NCBI RefSeq assembly: GCF_008831285.2
Contig: NC_045146.1
Coordinates: forward strand, 5,030,972 to 5,094,971
Length of the DNA stretch: 64,000 nucleotides
Origin: Nymphaea colorata
Taxonomy: Eukaryota; Streptophyta; Magnoliopsida; Nymphaeales; Nymphaeaceae
Direction of reading: 5' to 3'
Shown here: positions 11,495-24,350 of the stretch, piece by piece
Numbering within the stretch: the first letter of the stretch is position 1
Layout: each line of letters starts with the position of its first letter
Translations under genes and position numbers: made by a program
The notes under the pieces: generated by a model
What the model saw: only the letters and a program-made list of their open reading frames with translations
Told to the model about the DNA's origin: nothing
The model's database searches: none

Positions 11495-12420
11495 ACTAAA
11501 CAAGGGTTTTCTAAAAATAGCACCTAGGCTGAGCCCACCAATTCTGCACCCAACCTAGTTCTGAAACCCAATTTTAAAAATTGAACCTCGTACAGGTCTA
11601 GCTAATGTCATACAACCTAAACCAACCTCGCCCATGTCAATACAGGTTAGGTTCATGCCCTTTAAGATTTAAATTTCAGATTCTTGACCTAGATTTCATA
11701 TCAAAGTTGATCTCATCTCAAAGTCTTAGACCTTGGATCTTTTCATAGACATGGATCTATTATTCCAAATTGTGAAGCTCCAAATTTTCATGTCATATCC
11801 ATATCCATCTTCTCGGATAATCTTTGGATTTGGATTCGGATCAAGGTCCTAGTGTCAAACCTAGACCTAGGATCCACAGGTAATTTTAATGCACATTATA
11901 TTTCAAAAATACATCATAATTTTATCACTCCATGCTTAATGTCAACTCACAAAAAAGGACTCAAATTGTGCAAAATTCTTTGTTGAGCACTTCGGCACAA
12001 ACAAAATCAAAATCGGTATTTGTATGTTGTCAGAATGAACATTTTTGTGTTTCATATCAGTTTTAAACTGTGGTTTTAATGTATGTTTTCTCTGCTTCAT
12101 ATTGTTGCATGATTTGTTCTCCATGCTCAATATCAATCTGAATTCTTTATCATGAATCAATCAGCACTTCTCCATGCACACGTTGCTTTTAATGGAATTG
12201 AATGTGAAGTCATTATGAGGTGATAGCACATAAATTTTAGATGAAAATATCATTTTAACATATAATTTTGTGTTTTTGAGAGGAAAGAGAGGGACTAAAG
12301 TTTAGTCTCATATCAGAGATCCCAAGATGGTCACCCTTTCTCCTATAAATAAGGCTCACACCCCTTCCATCTCCACACATGTTGAGCTTGCATAGAGAAG
12401 CCCATAAATCTAGTAAAATT
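11495..12420 (+). repeat. Second half of a gypsy-type LTR with promoter
   Basis: From cactaaac (11495) the sequence matches 20231-21045 collinearly: cagggttttctaaaaa, the 'tctgaaccca' run, 'caaaatcggtat', 'catcattttaacatata' and 'gagaggaaagagagggactaaag'. It then continues past the point where the other copy is lost, through a TATA box. It abuts the truncated CACTA transposase without a spacer. The right end of the LTR and the primer binding site could not be fixed. Confidence 0.8.
12343..12350 (+). promoter_or_regulatory. LTR TATA box
   Basis: ctataaat followed by aaggctcacacccc, set in the U3/R part of the LTR copy, is a typical retrotransposon promoter. It faces the gag remnant at 15399. 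Confidence 0.6.
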
Positions 12421-15398
12421 CGAGTTGGGTACTAAACAGGCTTGGCTCAAACGAGTTAAATTTCTAGAGTCTTTGGTGCAACACTTGGTTTGGGGTGCAT
12501 TGGCACTCAACCTAAACCCAATCAGGCTCGATGCAGAGGTTATAGGAGTGGGCTTAGGCAGGTCTACAAGTTTAGGTAATTTCTTTTCCTTTCTCTTTCT
12601 TTTTTTATTTGCAATTCAATGTTTTTCTTTTTTCCTTTTCTTTAATGCATGTTTTAGTTTTCTTTTTGCTTATAGCATGCTTAGTTTAGTTTACTTTCTT
12701 GCTTAGTTCTTAGGTTTTCTTTATTTGCTTTTGTAATTCTTTAGATAGCTTATTTTTTTTCATAAGATAGATTTAATTTAATGTCTCTAGGCTAGGCCAT
12801 GGTCAGGTATGCCCCTCTCTCTCTTTTAAGTCCATGTTTTTGCTTACTTAGTTTTTGCTCGAATCATGCATATAGAATATAGTTCTTTTATGCTTTCTTC
12901 AACCATGTATTGCACTATTAATCACCTTGTACTCACATACACCAATTGTCTGAAATCAGACCAAGTCAACATAGTATCATACCCTATGGCATTAGCACAT
13001 GTATGTGCAATCCTGAACCCAGACTGGTCCTCTAACAAGAACCCTTTCAAAATCAACTTCTTTAAATTATTTTTTAAAAAAACTTAGGTCAAGCAAGCAT
13101 AGAGTCCAAACCTAGCTTGAGCGTCTAGGACCGAACCCAGACCGGTCTTGTAGCCCACTTCTCAAAATCCAAACCTTGTAGCCTTGGCCTAGCTGACCTC
13201 TAGAAGACCTACTTACACAAGACTGCCAAATGAATTCTACATGAAATATACATCATAAACCATATAATTGATCTATCCAAGCCAGGTTTTTCCAAGACCA
13301 GACTCAGTTAGTCAGATCCAAACTCCTTAAGCTCAGCCCTTTGGCCGACCTACCTCTAGTCTACTCAGGTATTGAATTTCAATTCAAAGATGTTGGATTC
13401 AAAGTGTGAGCCTTATGCTGATCTAAATCGTCTTATGCTGATCTAAACCTTGATACTAAACTTAATTTTAACATATTTAAGTTTGAATCTCAAGTATTTG
13501 ATTTTGAATTCTTAATATTGGATCATAGGTTTTGGGTCATAAATTTCAGATTATGGATCTCAAATCTTAGATTTTCGGTTTTGGATCTCAGGCTTTGAAT
13601 TTTGGATCAGATTTCACATAATGAGTTTTGAATCATAAAACCTTAGATCAATCCCACATAATCTAACTCAAATACAAGATTTTAAACCATTTTAATCATT
13701 AGATTTGGATTTATTCTCTTATCATTTTTTAAGATCAAATTATATGAATACAAAATCAAATTTACTAGATCTCTAATCTTGCATCCCAAATTCTGAACCT
13801 CAATAACATTAAATGATATTTTGAACCTCTATGATGTCTCCTATTTCAAGTTAGAACAAGAAACTTTTATATTATGATTTCAAGATTTGGATTCAGTTCC
13901 TATTTTTTTCTCGATAGTTCCATGTCCCTTACCAGACCCTAGTAGAGACCAAACTCCAAGTCTATATGACTTAGTTTTGCATGCATCATACTGGGGTTAG
14001 ATTATGGATTTGCATTGATCTATGATAAACCAGACATAAACAATATATCAAAATTATTCTCATTTGTTCATTTGTCTATTTCTGGAACTATTTAGATTTT
14101 AAAACATGCACAATTTCAAAACTATGGCACTTTTGCTTTTCTTAAAATCTGGATAATTTTAGAAACTAAAACATTTATTATAGTCTTTGGTTTGACTACT
14201 TCCGGTCAATGCACTAAGAACAGTTAGACCTTGTGCCAATAGGTCTGGTCCTTTCTTTTAGAATCCACATAAGAAAATGTTGGAGAGTACAAGTAATTTC
14301 TCTCATTTATATGGTGAGCATGTAAGATGCATTTACATGTCAACAAAAGTGGCGGTTGTGATGGGACCTGTCACTGTTTGACTAGATAAAATGTTTCAAT
14401 TTCTATATTCTAAATATCGTCACACCCTTAGAATCTTTTAGGTGCCTTCATTTGATGGACTTGTATATTTCTGATGTGCATTGGTAATTAAAATTGACAG
14501 AGAATTACATGTTCACATGGACCTAAGATTACATGTTCACATTGAAAAGAATGTCTGATTCTCTCCATGATTTTAGCCCCCATCTTAGGCCACAGTACAT
14601 TAGAGTCAACTGTTTGTACATGCAATTTCATATTTTAAAATTTTTCATCTACTTACATGTCCCGGTCATCATGTTGTGGAGCACTTTCTATATGCATTAG
14701 CTCAGGGTGGTTCAATGGTTGGACCAACTATTGGAAATGAGTAATGGCTTTTCCTCACCTGTTATGTGGCATTAGCCTAGTATATTGGTGATTGATCAAG
14801 AAGAACGAAAACCCCTAACCTTTAGAATGCATTTGGATGAGTCTATGCCATGTACTGAATTCTTGTCTAGGTATATAGGCACATCTGATATATGGAACAA
14901 CTAATGATCTCGAATCCCTGATATCCAATTCTAGGTGACCAAGATGATATCAAGCATTTGCACAATAGAGCCATGTCATTAGGAAGTGCTGACTGAAGCA
15001 TCATGTGTCTTGTTTGATTACATGTTTATCTCCTTGCATCACATTCCATTAATCTTATCCATCATATTTTCATAAAAAAAAAATTGGATGAATTTTCCAA
15101 AAGAATCTGTATTTTCTCATGTCAAAAGCGTCCATAATTTTCTTTTCTTGTGTTATCTTGTAGGGTCTCTTCAACCTATCAAGGTGAACATCGTCATTCA
15201 GTTGGAACCTCCTATTGGGTCAGACTTGATAGGCATAATCTCTTCACGAAGTCTGGCCACCTTCCTACTTCACTTTTTGTTTCTTGCATGTCTGAACATC
15301 CACGTTTCATCCAATCATGCTACTATTGATCCCTTATCATAATCTTTTTTTTTTACTCCCCATCATGCATCAAACATTAGGCATAACAAGCACTCATC
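12421..15398 (+). other. Gypsy element LTR end and untranslated leader
   Basis: About 3 kb without coding capacity lies between the LTR promoter and the gag start. It holds T-rich tracts (12590-12780) and a low-complexity stretch (13380-13720) built from gatctcaaatcttagattttgg-like words. I saw no clear tRNA-complementary primer site (neither TGGTATCAGAGC nor TGGCGCC), so the LTR/leader border is open. Confidence 0.45.
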
Positions 15399-16650
15399 AT
15401 GGCCCCACGTATAAGATCACAAGGCGAATAGGAGAAAATCATAAATTCAAGCAGAAATAAAAAATCCCCAAGTCAATACCTCATGTTATTATTTCAAAAG
15501 ATGATTTAGAAGATGATGAATACTGGGGAAGTGGTTGGTCCAAGTAACAATAATTTAGAGAGCTCTACCATGGTTAAAGAGCCAAAGATCTACATAGGGT
15601 GCATGATAGACCCTATCCAGTCCTAGATAGAAAAGATGGAGAAAAGCGACGAACATATATAGAATAAACACAAGAAGGCATATTTCAGGTAGGACTTCTA
15701 CTAAGGTCTGGACGATGAGAACCTTGAGGGACTTCTACATAAATTCAACAAGTTTAAGGGTACCGAGGACTCTCGTACTAATCTCTTGATCTTCTTTGCT
15801 AAATGCATAAAATTCATAGGCAACAACAAGGCATTGTTCATTTGCTTTCCTTAGAGCCTGGAAGGGGATGCTGCATGGTGGTACTTGAAAATCATTGATC
15901 CCACACAAATGAGGGACTTCGACTAAGTAGTCAATGTGTTCCTTGAGAAATATGAGCTTAATTTTTTCATAGTGACAACCATTAATACCCTCATAAACCT
16001 CTGACAAGTGATTGGGGAATCTACATGATTGCAGCAGACAACAAGCCTTCCAATGCCCAAGGTCCATGCACTCACTATAATGTTGAGGGGATTCCAAGAG
16101 CATCTTTGGCACCATCTCGTGCCACATGAATATGTAAATCTTTCATGATTTAACAAGGAAAGAAGAGAGGATTGAGGTAACCATCAGAAACAATGATCTC
16201 AAATCAGAAGTTGGGAAAAGTAGCAAGAAGCCAGACAAATCACAAGCGCACACCGTCTTTGTAGGAAAGAACCCACAAGTGAGCATTGTGTAGAGCTAGC
16301 CGCTAATGGACAAGAACTCCAACAAGCAATCTAAGGCATCTTTATCTAAAGGTGACAACAAAAAATATCCAAGTTGGACGAATAACAGAAAGTTTACCCA
16401 TTTTGAGCAAAAGAGGGAAGAAATTTTGGAATACATTCTCATGGAAAGACTTTGCAAACTCCCTAAGGCAGTTGAATCTCCAGACATAAAGAGGAAAAAC
16501 AAGCATCAATTCTACAAGTTTCACAGAAATATTGGCTACAGAACCAAGGACTATATTCATCCCTTCGGTTCATACAAATTTCAAATCATTTACAAGCATA
16601 TAAGCATTCATATTCACAAGAGACTCACTAGCATATGGGTACTCATATGA
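15399..16650 (+). pseudogene. Ty3/gypsy gag pseudogene
   Basis: ATG at 15399 opens MAPRIRSQGE, a common gypsy gag start, and is followed by many in-frame stops. The capsid core is clear near 15750-16000: KGTEDSRTNLLIFFAKC, then SLEGDAAWWYLKIIDPTQM, then VVNVFLEKYELNF. Stops at 15852 (TAG), 15924 (TAA), 16002 (TGA) and 16026 (TGA) lie where Gln or Arg codons are expected, fitting C-to-T changes. After a frameshift, 16306-16650 is open and gives the gag C-terminal motif EEILEYILMERLCKLPKA and QFYKFHRNIGYRTKDY, like the KxxFHRxxGHxTxDC block of the family. No protease or pol follows before the 3' LTR at 18189, so the element is gag-only or has lost pol. Confidence 0.88.
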
Positions 16651-18188
16651 ATATGAGATCCAGAAACATATGAGCACTTGTGCATTTATACGAAACCTAG
16701 AACCATATAAGTACGTGCTTCAGTGCCACACAAATACATGCAACTCAACACATAATTTTGCACTCCAGTGCACATTTTCGTACTTCAATGTACATTTTTG
16801 TGTCTCAGTACACATGAGCATTTCAAGTCTGATAAATATTTCTTAGAAGTCATTATATTGTATTTTGCAAGAACTTAACGATTTCAATTTCTGTACAAGA
16901 CAAAACAATTTCAACCAATGATTTGATAACCATTGAAATATGAATGTTTAAGACAAGACCACATTGTAAGCTCATAAAAAGAGCTCAAGGAAACATAGGG
17001 AATCAAAAGTCTAGAAAATGTCACTGACTTTAACCCTCTAGTAAAACAAGGGTCTACCAATAATCAATTAGAGAACAAAACATTGAATTGATCCAAACAA
17101 AATAGGAAAAATAGGACAAAATGAGCATTGAGAGTTTGGTTCCTAATAAATGTAATTGTTCCGCTAGATCAATACTCGAAAGTGCTAGGTATGCACAAAA
17201 TTGATTTTCATCTATTCTACAAAGTTATGTAGTCTATGAACATTTGTCCAGTGATGTTCTCTAAAGCCTTCTAAGGACAACTCACCTGAGAGCTACCGAT
17301 CCAAAATTCATTACAGAAGTTTACTGTAAAACATAATAGACATGACATTGCATGTAACAAAGCTACATGACCATCAAGTGATGGAGCTTCATAGTAACCA
17401 GTGAGGTGGTGAGACATTTTCCATGCAAATGAAGATCGGCCCGGAATATAAGAAAACATGAACAAGAATAAAAAAAATAGCCAAATTCAAAAAAAAGAAA
17501 CCAAAACAAGCAAACTATCTGCCAAGAAAGCCAAGGTCAATCAAGTCAAAAAGGTTCTTTGATTATAAAAAGTGAATTCCTTACTATTACAAAAGGAGTT
17601 AGGATAGTGTCAAATTTTGCACTAAGAAACCCTATGACATAGACAGCAACTCGGCTTGACTTATCATTTTTAAAAAAATTGTCCCAAACAAATCTCATAA
17701 TATTGGCTAAAAGTTTTTGTCCTAACAATAAGTTAAATCATACAAGTCCTTACAAGCTACAAGAGGTACAAGAAAATGGATTTTATCAAATTTTACAAAT
17801 GTTTCACAGTATTTACAAACACTCAGATTTTTATGTGAGACTTGGTGCACATAAGCATACAAGAACATGCAAACTAATGCATAAATTTTATAAGCATCTC
17901 ACAAGCATTTTACAAGTCCACAAGCATTTTATAAGCGGTCACGTTTTTATGAGAGATTAACGTCCTTCAATACACACAAGATGCAAGCATCCAATGCATG
18001 GATTTCATAAGAACATTCAAGCATTTTCACAAGCATTGCACCAACATTTATACTAGAAATTTTTTTTTTATATTTTGAAAATGATTTTTCTTTTCCAAAG
18101 TCATGTTTCAAAATTTTCATCATTTCCAAGGATGTGTCCTGTCTTTGCCACTTAGCATGGTTCCAACTTAGTAGCAAATAGGAGCATC
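16651..18188 (+). other. 3' internal region of gypsy element, non-coding
   Basis: There is no reverse transcriptase, RNase H or integrase motif. Parts are built of short repeats such as acaagcatttta and catatgagcac (16590-16810 and 17750-18060). The region ends in aaataggagcatc before the LTR start TGTGAACACC, only a weak polypurine tract. Confidence 0.5.
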
Positions 18189-18509
18189 TGTGAACACCCA
18201 AAACTTTTACGAGTCCAAATATCATTTTCCCTTTCACCTTGAGATTTTAAATTCCAACAACAATGGTTATTTCTAAACCAGACAAGCACATTTCGTTTCA
18301 GCATGGACACCCAATATGAAAGTTACTATTTTCCCTTGCATCCTAGCATCTAGACTTGGAAAGCATGAATTTTCATTAAATTTTTAAGAATTTCCTAATA
18401 TTTGAGCAATTAGGTCACGTCTCAACTACCCATGACCTTAGGAGTCATTAGCATCAGTTCATTAGGGTTATCCAGCTTGAATTCAACTCCAACATAGCTC
18501 AAATTAGCT

Positions 18510-18980
18510 CACCGAAACTTAAAACTATGGGTTTGAACTTAACCTAATAGAGTGAGCTGAAACCAAGCTAGGATCATGTTCACCATATATACATCAATCT
18601 TCATTTAGTTTGGTTGGAGTTAATTGATCTCAGTTTATTCAATTCAGTTCTGAGCTTTTAGTCTTTCCTACATTCAGGGGTTTCAGTTGAATGTGAACTC
18701 AACTTGATAGAATGAAATGAAACTAAACTTGGATCATGTTTATTATGTACAAATAAATAATCCTTTAGTTCAGTTTGAGTTTATTCATCATAGTTTGAGT
18801 TCAATTCAGTTATGAGCCTTTTCTCGCTCCTATTTCAAGGGCTTGAGCTAAATTTGAGTTCAACTTGATAGGGTAAGCTAAACCCAAGCTGGGTTCATGT
18901 TTGTCATGTATAAATCAATTTTAATTTAATTTGATTTGAGTTCATTAATCTCTAGTTCAATTTAGTTCTAAAGATCATGG
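18510..18980 (+). repeat. About 165-bp tandem repeat inside LTR, three units
   Basis: The phrase gatcatgtt / ggttcatgttt followed by atgta-aaat-aat and tttagtttg recurs at about 18570, 18733 and 18893. The inverted copy has the same three-unit structure at 7580-8030, so the array predates the split of the copies. Confidence 0.75.
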
Positions 18981-19258
18981 AGCTCATTCGTAGTACTTGC
19001 TAAACTCTATAAACTATTGTCAAACTCAATTTAGTAGAATTAGATCAACTTTTTCCAACCTATTAGCATATCCTAGCTTATCCAAGAACCCCAAACTCCA
19101 CTAATGAATATTCTAATAAAAATCAGATTTGTATGGCCTTCCTTGATTTCTGTTTATAAATGTGACATTTATGGCTTGGTAAATTTTGAAATTTTGTTTT
19201 TTAGAATAATTTCGGAGGAAATTTTTCATAAAATTTTGAATAGAGGCGACCTAGAAGT

Positions 19259-20236
19259 AGGACCATAGGCTGGTTAGGTTAGATTGAGAAAACTCAACCA
19301 TAACTCTAGAATTACACATAGGGGTAAAACAGTTATTTCCTTTTTGAGCCATATTATTCTACATAAACTTAGGGGCATAGGGCACATAGAACTTGGTCTA
19401 TGGCCTTCTTTGATTCCTAAAACCATAGTTCAAACAAGTCCCCTAATCTGAAATTATTTCAACCTAAAATCACACACAAGGGTATTTTGGTCATTTGTCA
19501 TTATGCAGGACCATAAGCTGGTTAGGTTAGGTTGAGAAAACTCAACCATAACTCTAGAATTACACATAGGGGTAAAACAGTTATTTCCCTTTTGAGCCAT
19601 ATTATTCTACAAAACTTAGGGCCATAGGGCACATAGAACTTGGTCTATGGCTTTCTTTGATTCCTAAAACCATAGTTCAAACAAGTCCCCTAATCTGAAA
19701 TTATTTCAACCTAAAATCATACACAAGGGTATTTTGGTCATTTGTCATTATGCAGGACCATAGGCTGGTTAGGTTAGACTGATAAAACTCAACCATAACT
19801 CTAGAATGACACATAGGGGTAAAACAGTTATTTCCCTTTTGAGCCACACATGGGTATTTTGGTCATTTGTCATTATGCACATATTTTTCACGACCTAACT
19901 TGTGAGCCACATAAACTTAAGTTAGCTTTTTCGAATACAATCACATGAATTTGTTTTGAGCCATATTCTTATCCATAAAGGTAGGCAATAGGGCATATAT
20001 AACTTGGTCTATGGCTTTCTTTGATTTCTAACACATTAGTTCAAACAAGTATCCTTATTTTGAATTTGTTTCAACCTAAAATCACACACAAGGGTATTTT
20101 GGTTATTTGTTATTATGAACATATTTTTCATAAAAACTCAACTTATGAGCCACATAAACTTAAGTTAGCTTTTTATATACAATCACATGAATCTGGTAGG
20201 CTCGAGCCTAGGCTTAGCCCACCCTAATTTCTCACT
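19259..20236 (+). repeat. About 248-bp tandem repeat inside LTR, about four units
   Basis: Units start with aggaccataggctggttagg at 19259, 19508 and 19754 (spacings 249 and 246 bp). The third unit has an internal deletion and a fourth partial unit follows from about 19955. The inverted copy has a single unit, so the array grew only in this LTR copy. Confidence 0.85.
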
Positions 20237-21047
20237 AAACTAGGGTTTTCTAAAAACAGCACTCATGTTGAACCTAGTAAACCTACACCCAACATAGGTC
20301 TGAACCCAGTTTCCAAAAATGAAACTCGCCCAGGTCTAATCCATGTCATATAACTTGAACCCACCAAGCCTAGGTTGAGCCAGGTCTAGGTTCACGCCAT
20401 TTCAGATTTATCCAAATCTTAGATCTAAGATCTATTTTGAAAGACCCAGATCTATTATTTCAAATTTTAAATCTGAGATATCAAATCATGATCCATATTT
20501 TTATATCATATCCACATCCATTTTTAGAATATTCTTCGGATCTAACTTAGATCTAGGTCCTGGTATCAAACCTAAATCCAGGAACCACACGTGACGTTAA
20601 TGCACGTTATATTGAAAAAATGCATCATGATTTTTTAACTCTATGCTTAATGTCAATTTGCATGAAAGCACTCGAATCATGTGAAATTCTTTTCTAACAC
20701 TTCAGCACAAACAAAATCAAAATCGGTATCTCTATGTGGTCGGAATGAATAATTGTATACTTCATATTAGTTTTACTTTTTCATTTTAATGTGTGTTTTC
20801 TCTTATTCATATTCATGCATTGTTCATTCTCCGCACTTAATGTCAATCCGAATCTTTTATCATGAATCGATTAGCACTTTTTCATGTACATATTGTTTTT
20901 TGCAAAATTGAATTCGGGGTTAGTATGGGATCATATTGAATAAATTTTAGGTGAAAACATCATTTTAACATATAGTTATACGTTTTTGAGAGGCAAGAGG
21001 GGGACTAAAGTTTAATCCCATACCACAATCACAAAGGGGTCAACCTC

Positions 21048-21068
21048 CCACCCCCCCCCCCCCCCCCC
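21048..21068. repeat. Poly-C tract
   Basis: About 19-20 consecutive C residues end the LTR copy. A run this long is prone to length errors in sequencing. Confidence 0.9.
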
Positions 21069-21119
21069 TCCTCCCTCACGTTTGCAAATCTGACCACGCA
21101 ATTTTTATAAAGCGGTCTT

Positions 21120-21391
21120 TCAATGTGAGCTTTTTTTCATATATATGTATATAGTAAGTGCCAAGCTCTCAATTTTTTCCTATTATAACAATTCTAAAAT
21201 TAACTTTTTTGCAACCTTGGAACAATTGAATATTTTTTCTGTCTTTTGTGTTGGACAAACTATCATATATATATATATCTGTCATTCTATCAAGCACTCA
21301 ATGTAACAAACTTTTGTTTTGAGATTGGTATTAATTGGAACTAAAATTTGTTTTGAGATCCAAGAATGCAATGTGTTTTACTTGTTACTAT

Positions 21392-21440
<49 letters not shown>

Positions 21441-24350
21441 ATGTTTGCGTCATCTTTTTCTAAATTCAAAAGCGTATACTTATATTTGTGCTAAAATGGT
21501 ACACGTATAGAATATTTGCTCTTAGAAAAATGTGGTGTGTAGGTATATACTTAACTAAGCTAATTTGTTTCAAAAGTATCTCACTAATCAGTGCAATTTA
21601 TGAAGCCATAGTGTAGAGCCATGTCCACTTTGATATAATAGCAAAATTCTTTTCTTATTTGAAAAAAGGTCATTTTAAGCTGATATTTGGCAATAAAAAG
21701 ATATTAAGTTATATGGTTCATTTGCTTTGTCATCATTTTGTTATTCTAGTATGTTTTTAAAAGTTTTCAAATTTAAAAATGAATTGAACTGAAATGAATG
21801 CATACATTTGAGTATTGCCAACAATGATAATACACTATTAACAATGCAACTTACTAGTTTCAAAATTTTATCTCATTACTTTGTTTGATAACTAGACTCT
21901 TGGTTTTCAAAAGTCTATCTCATTTGATGCAATCTACCTTTTATGACATTTATCAATGCATTGTGCATATCAACTTTTTTCTATAAATTTATTTGTTTAA
22001 TCTATTTATTTGTTTAATCTTGTAAAGGTAAAAACTTAATTGCCTTGCTAAAATGTGCCACATATATAAGCAAGTTTCCATAAAAATTTGAAATAGTATA
22101 AAACACATGTTTTATAAACCTTTTGACCAAAAAATACATAGCATAACTTTTTAGTTGAAAAAACGTGGTTCCTGTCATTATCATAATTAGATAACCCAAG
22201 ACAAACACATCATATAATATAGTGTTTTGTTTGTGAGAAAATGGTCTGTACAAAAATTAATAATCATCACAAGTTAACAATTAAAATTTCATTTGTTCTA
22301 TTATGCTCTAGAAGGAACCTAATAAGGGATCCTATTTTATTGAACACATGGCATGAATGGTAAAGAGTTTGAAGTTTGACATTTGCAAATCCTGAGCGCC
22401 AACAATGTAATTGGTCTGGTAATGGGAGTTTTTTTTTCTCTATATATGTATATATTGACTGCTAAGCTCTCATTTTTTCTGATTATTACCATTCATAAAA
22501 TTGACTTTTGCAACTTTGGAACAATTTAATATATTTTCTGTATTTTTTGTTGGACAAACTGCTATATATGTCAAAGCCATGCTACCTAACATTCAACCTA
22601 CAGAAGGAAATTCATTGTTGCTTCTAAATAATATTGGTATGAATCAAAGCTGAAGCTCTGTCTTGATAGAAAATGATGGAATGTGTTTTACTTGTAACTG
22701 GACATTTATCGTTGTATGCATTTGCTTCATCATTTTTTCGGTTCAAAGATATACACTTATTTTTCTACTAAAATGGTACACATATAGAATTATTTTTTCT
22801 TTGAAAAATGTGTTATATAGGTAATTATATAGGTACTAACTTGTTAAACTAAGCTAATTTCTTTCAAAATATTTCACTAATTAGAAAAACTTATGAAGCA
22901 ATAGTGTAGAGCCATGTCCACTTTGATATAACAGTAAAATTCTATTTTTATTTGATAAAGTCATGTTAAGCTGATATTTATTAATAAAAAAATATTTGGA
23001 TGGTATAGTTCAATTGCTTTATCATTTGTTTGTTATTTTTAGTAGTCATCATAAGTAACAATTAAAAATTCCTTTTTTTCTATTATGCTCTTAATGGAAA
23101 CCTAATAACTCACCCTACTTTATTGGGCACATGGTATGGATGTTAAAGAGTTTGAAGTTCAATATTTACAAATCATGAGCCCCAAGAAGCAAATTTTGCC
23201 AAGCACTCCTTTTTCTCATTATTACACTCCCAAAATTAACTTTTGCAACCTTGAAACAATTTTATGTCTCTTTTTCCTTTTGTGTTGGACAAACTGCCAT
23301 ATATGTCAAGGGCATGCTACCTAATATTCAACATATAGAAACAGATTCACAGTTGCTTCCAACTAATATTGGAATGAATCAAAATTGAAGCTTTGTTTTG
23401 AGATGCAAAAATAAAATATATTTTCCTTATAACTGGACATATCGTTGCATGCATTTGCCACATTCTTTTTAGATTCAAATGCATATACTTATTTTTATGC
23501 TAAAATTGTAATTTTCTCTTAGGAAAAAATGGTATGTAGGTAATTGTATATAGTTTCAAACTCATTAAACTAAGGTAATTTGTTGCAAAATAACTCACTA
23601 ATCAATAAAATTCAATTGCTTTATCATCACTTTGTTATTATGGTATGTTTTCCCTCAAAATATCATAAAAAAATGTTTCAAATTTGAAAAAAAAAAAATT
23701 GAGCTGGAATGAATGCATAAATTTGAGTCCTGCCAATGATTATAATACATTGATGAGAATGCAACTCACTATTTTCAAACTTGTATTGAGTGCTTTGCTG
23801 AGAACAACATCATGTTTTTCAAAATTCTATCTCATTTCTACCATCAATATACTTTTTATGCCTTTTCAAAATGCTTTGTATTGATAAGTTTTTTTATAAA
23901 TTTATATCTTTGATCTTGTAAAGATAAAAAGTTTTTTTTTTTGCTAAATTGTGCAACACATATATGAAAGTTTCTACAAAGATTTGAAATTAAATAAAAT
24001 AGTTAATGTTCCATAAAAATTTTGACAACAAAATATATAGCACAATTTTTTAATTATAAAATAAATTTTATGTCATTATTATTGTTAGATAACTCATGGC
24101 AAGAACATTTATATAATATAGTGTTTTGTTTTTGAGAAAATGATTTTGAACAGAAATTAACTGCCATCATAAGTAATAATTAAAGACTTGAAATTGAAGA
24201 AAGCACTTGAAGTTCTACAAAATTTTTTACCACAAAATATATAGCATAAATTTTAAATTGGAGATCATATTTCATGTCATTATTATTATTAGATAAGCAG
24301 TGACAACCACATGTTGTGAGAAAATGGTCTAAACAAAAATTAATAGTCAT
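21120..24350. repeat. AT-rich long tandem repeat of about 1.3 kb, three degenerate copies
   Basis: ttggacaaact recurs at about 21250, 22552 and 23286. gtgtagagccatgtccactttgatataa recurs at about 21610 and 22905, and gtgttttgttt.tgagaaaatg at about 22220 and 24120. The first copy (21120-22430) is fullest, the second lacks a central block of about 500 bp, and the third (23150-24190) also has gaps. A partial fourth copy follows to about 24350. No coding motif. It may be subterminal sequence of the CACTA element downstream. Confidence 0.75.
21391..21438. repeat. (TA)n(TG)n microsatellite
   Basis: A run of ta followed by about fourteen tg units, within the first copy of the 1.3-kb repeat and absent from the other copies. 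Confidence 0.9.

Larger units (their letters stand above)
18189..21045 (+). repeat. Gypsy-type 3' LTR, most complete copy, 3' truncated
   Basis: It begins TGTGAACACCC. Its first part (to about 20236) matches the minus strand of 6923-8317 and its second part (from about 20231) matches 11495-12310. Inside are three units of about 165 bp (18510-18980) and an array of about 248-bp units (19259-20236). It stops at a poly-C run just short of the TATA region present in the other copy. Confidence 0.8.

Noticed and set aside
21319-21510. 63-codon ORF with Cys-Val repeat
   Set aside because: Translation of a (TG)n microsatellite.
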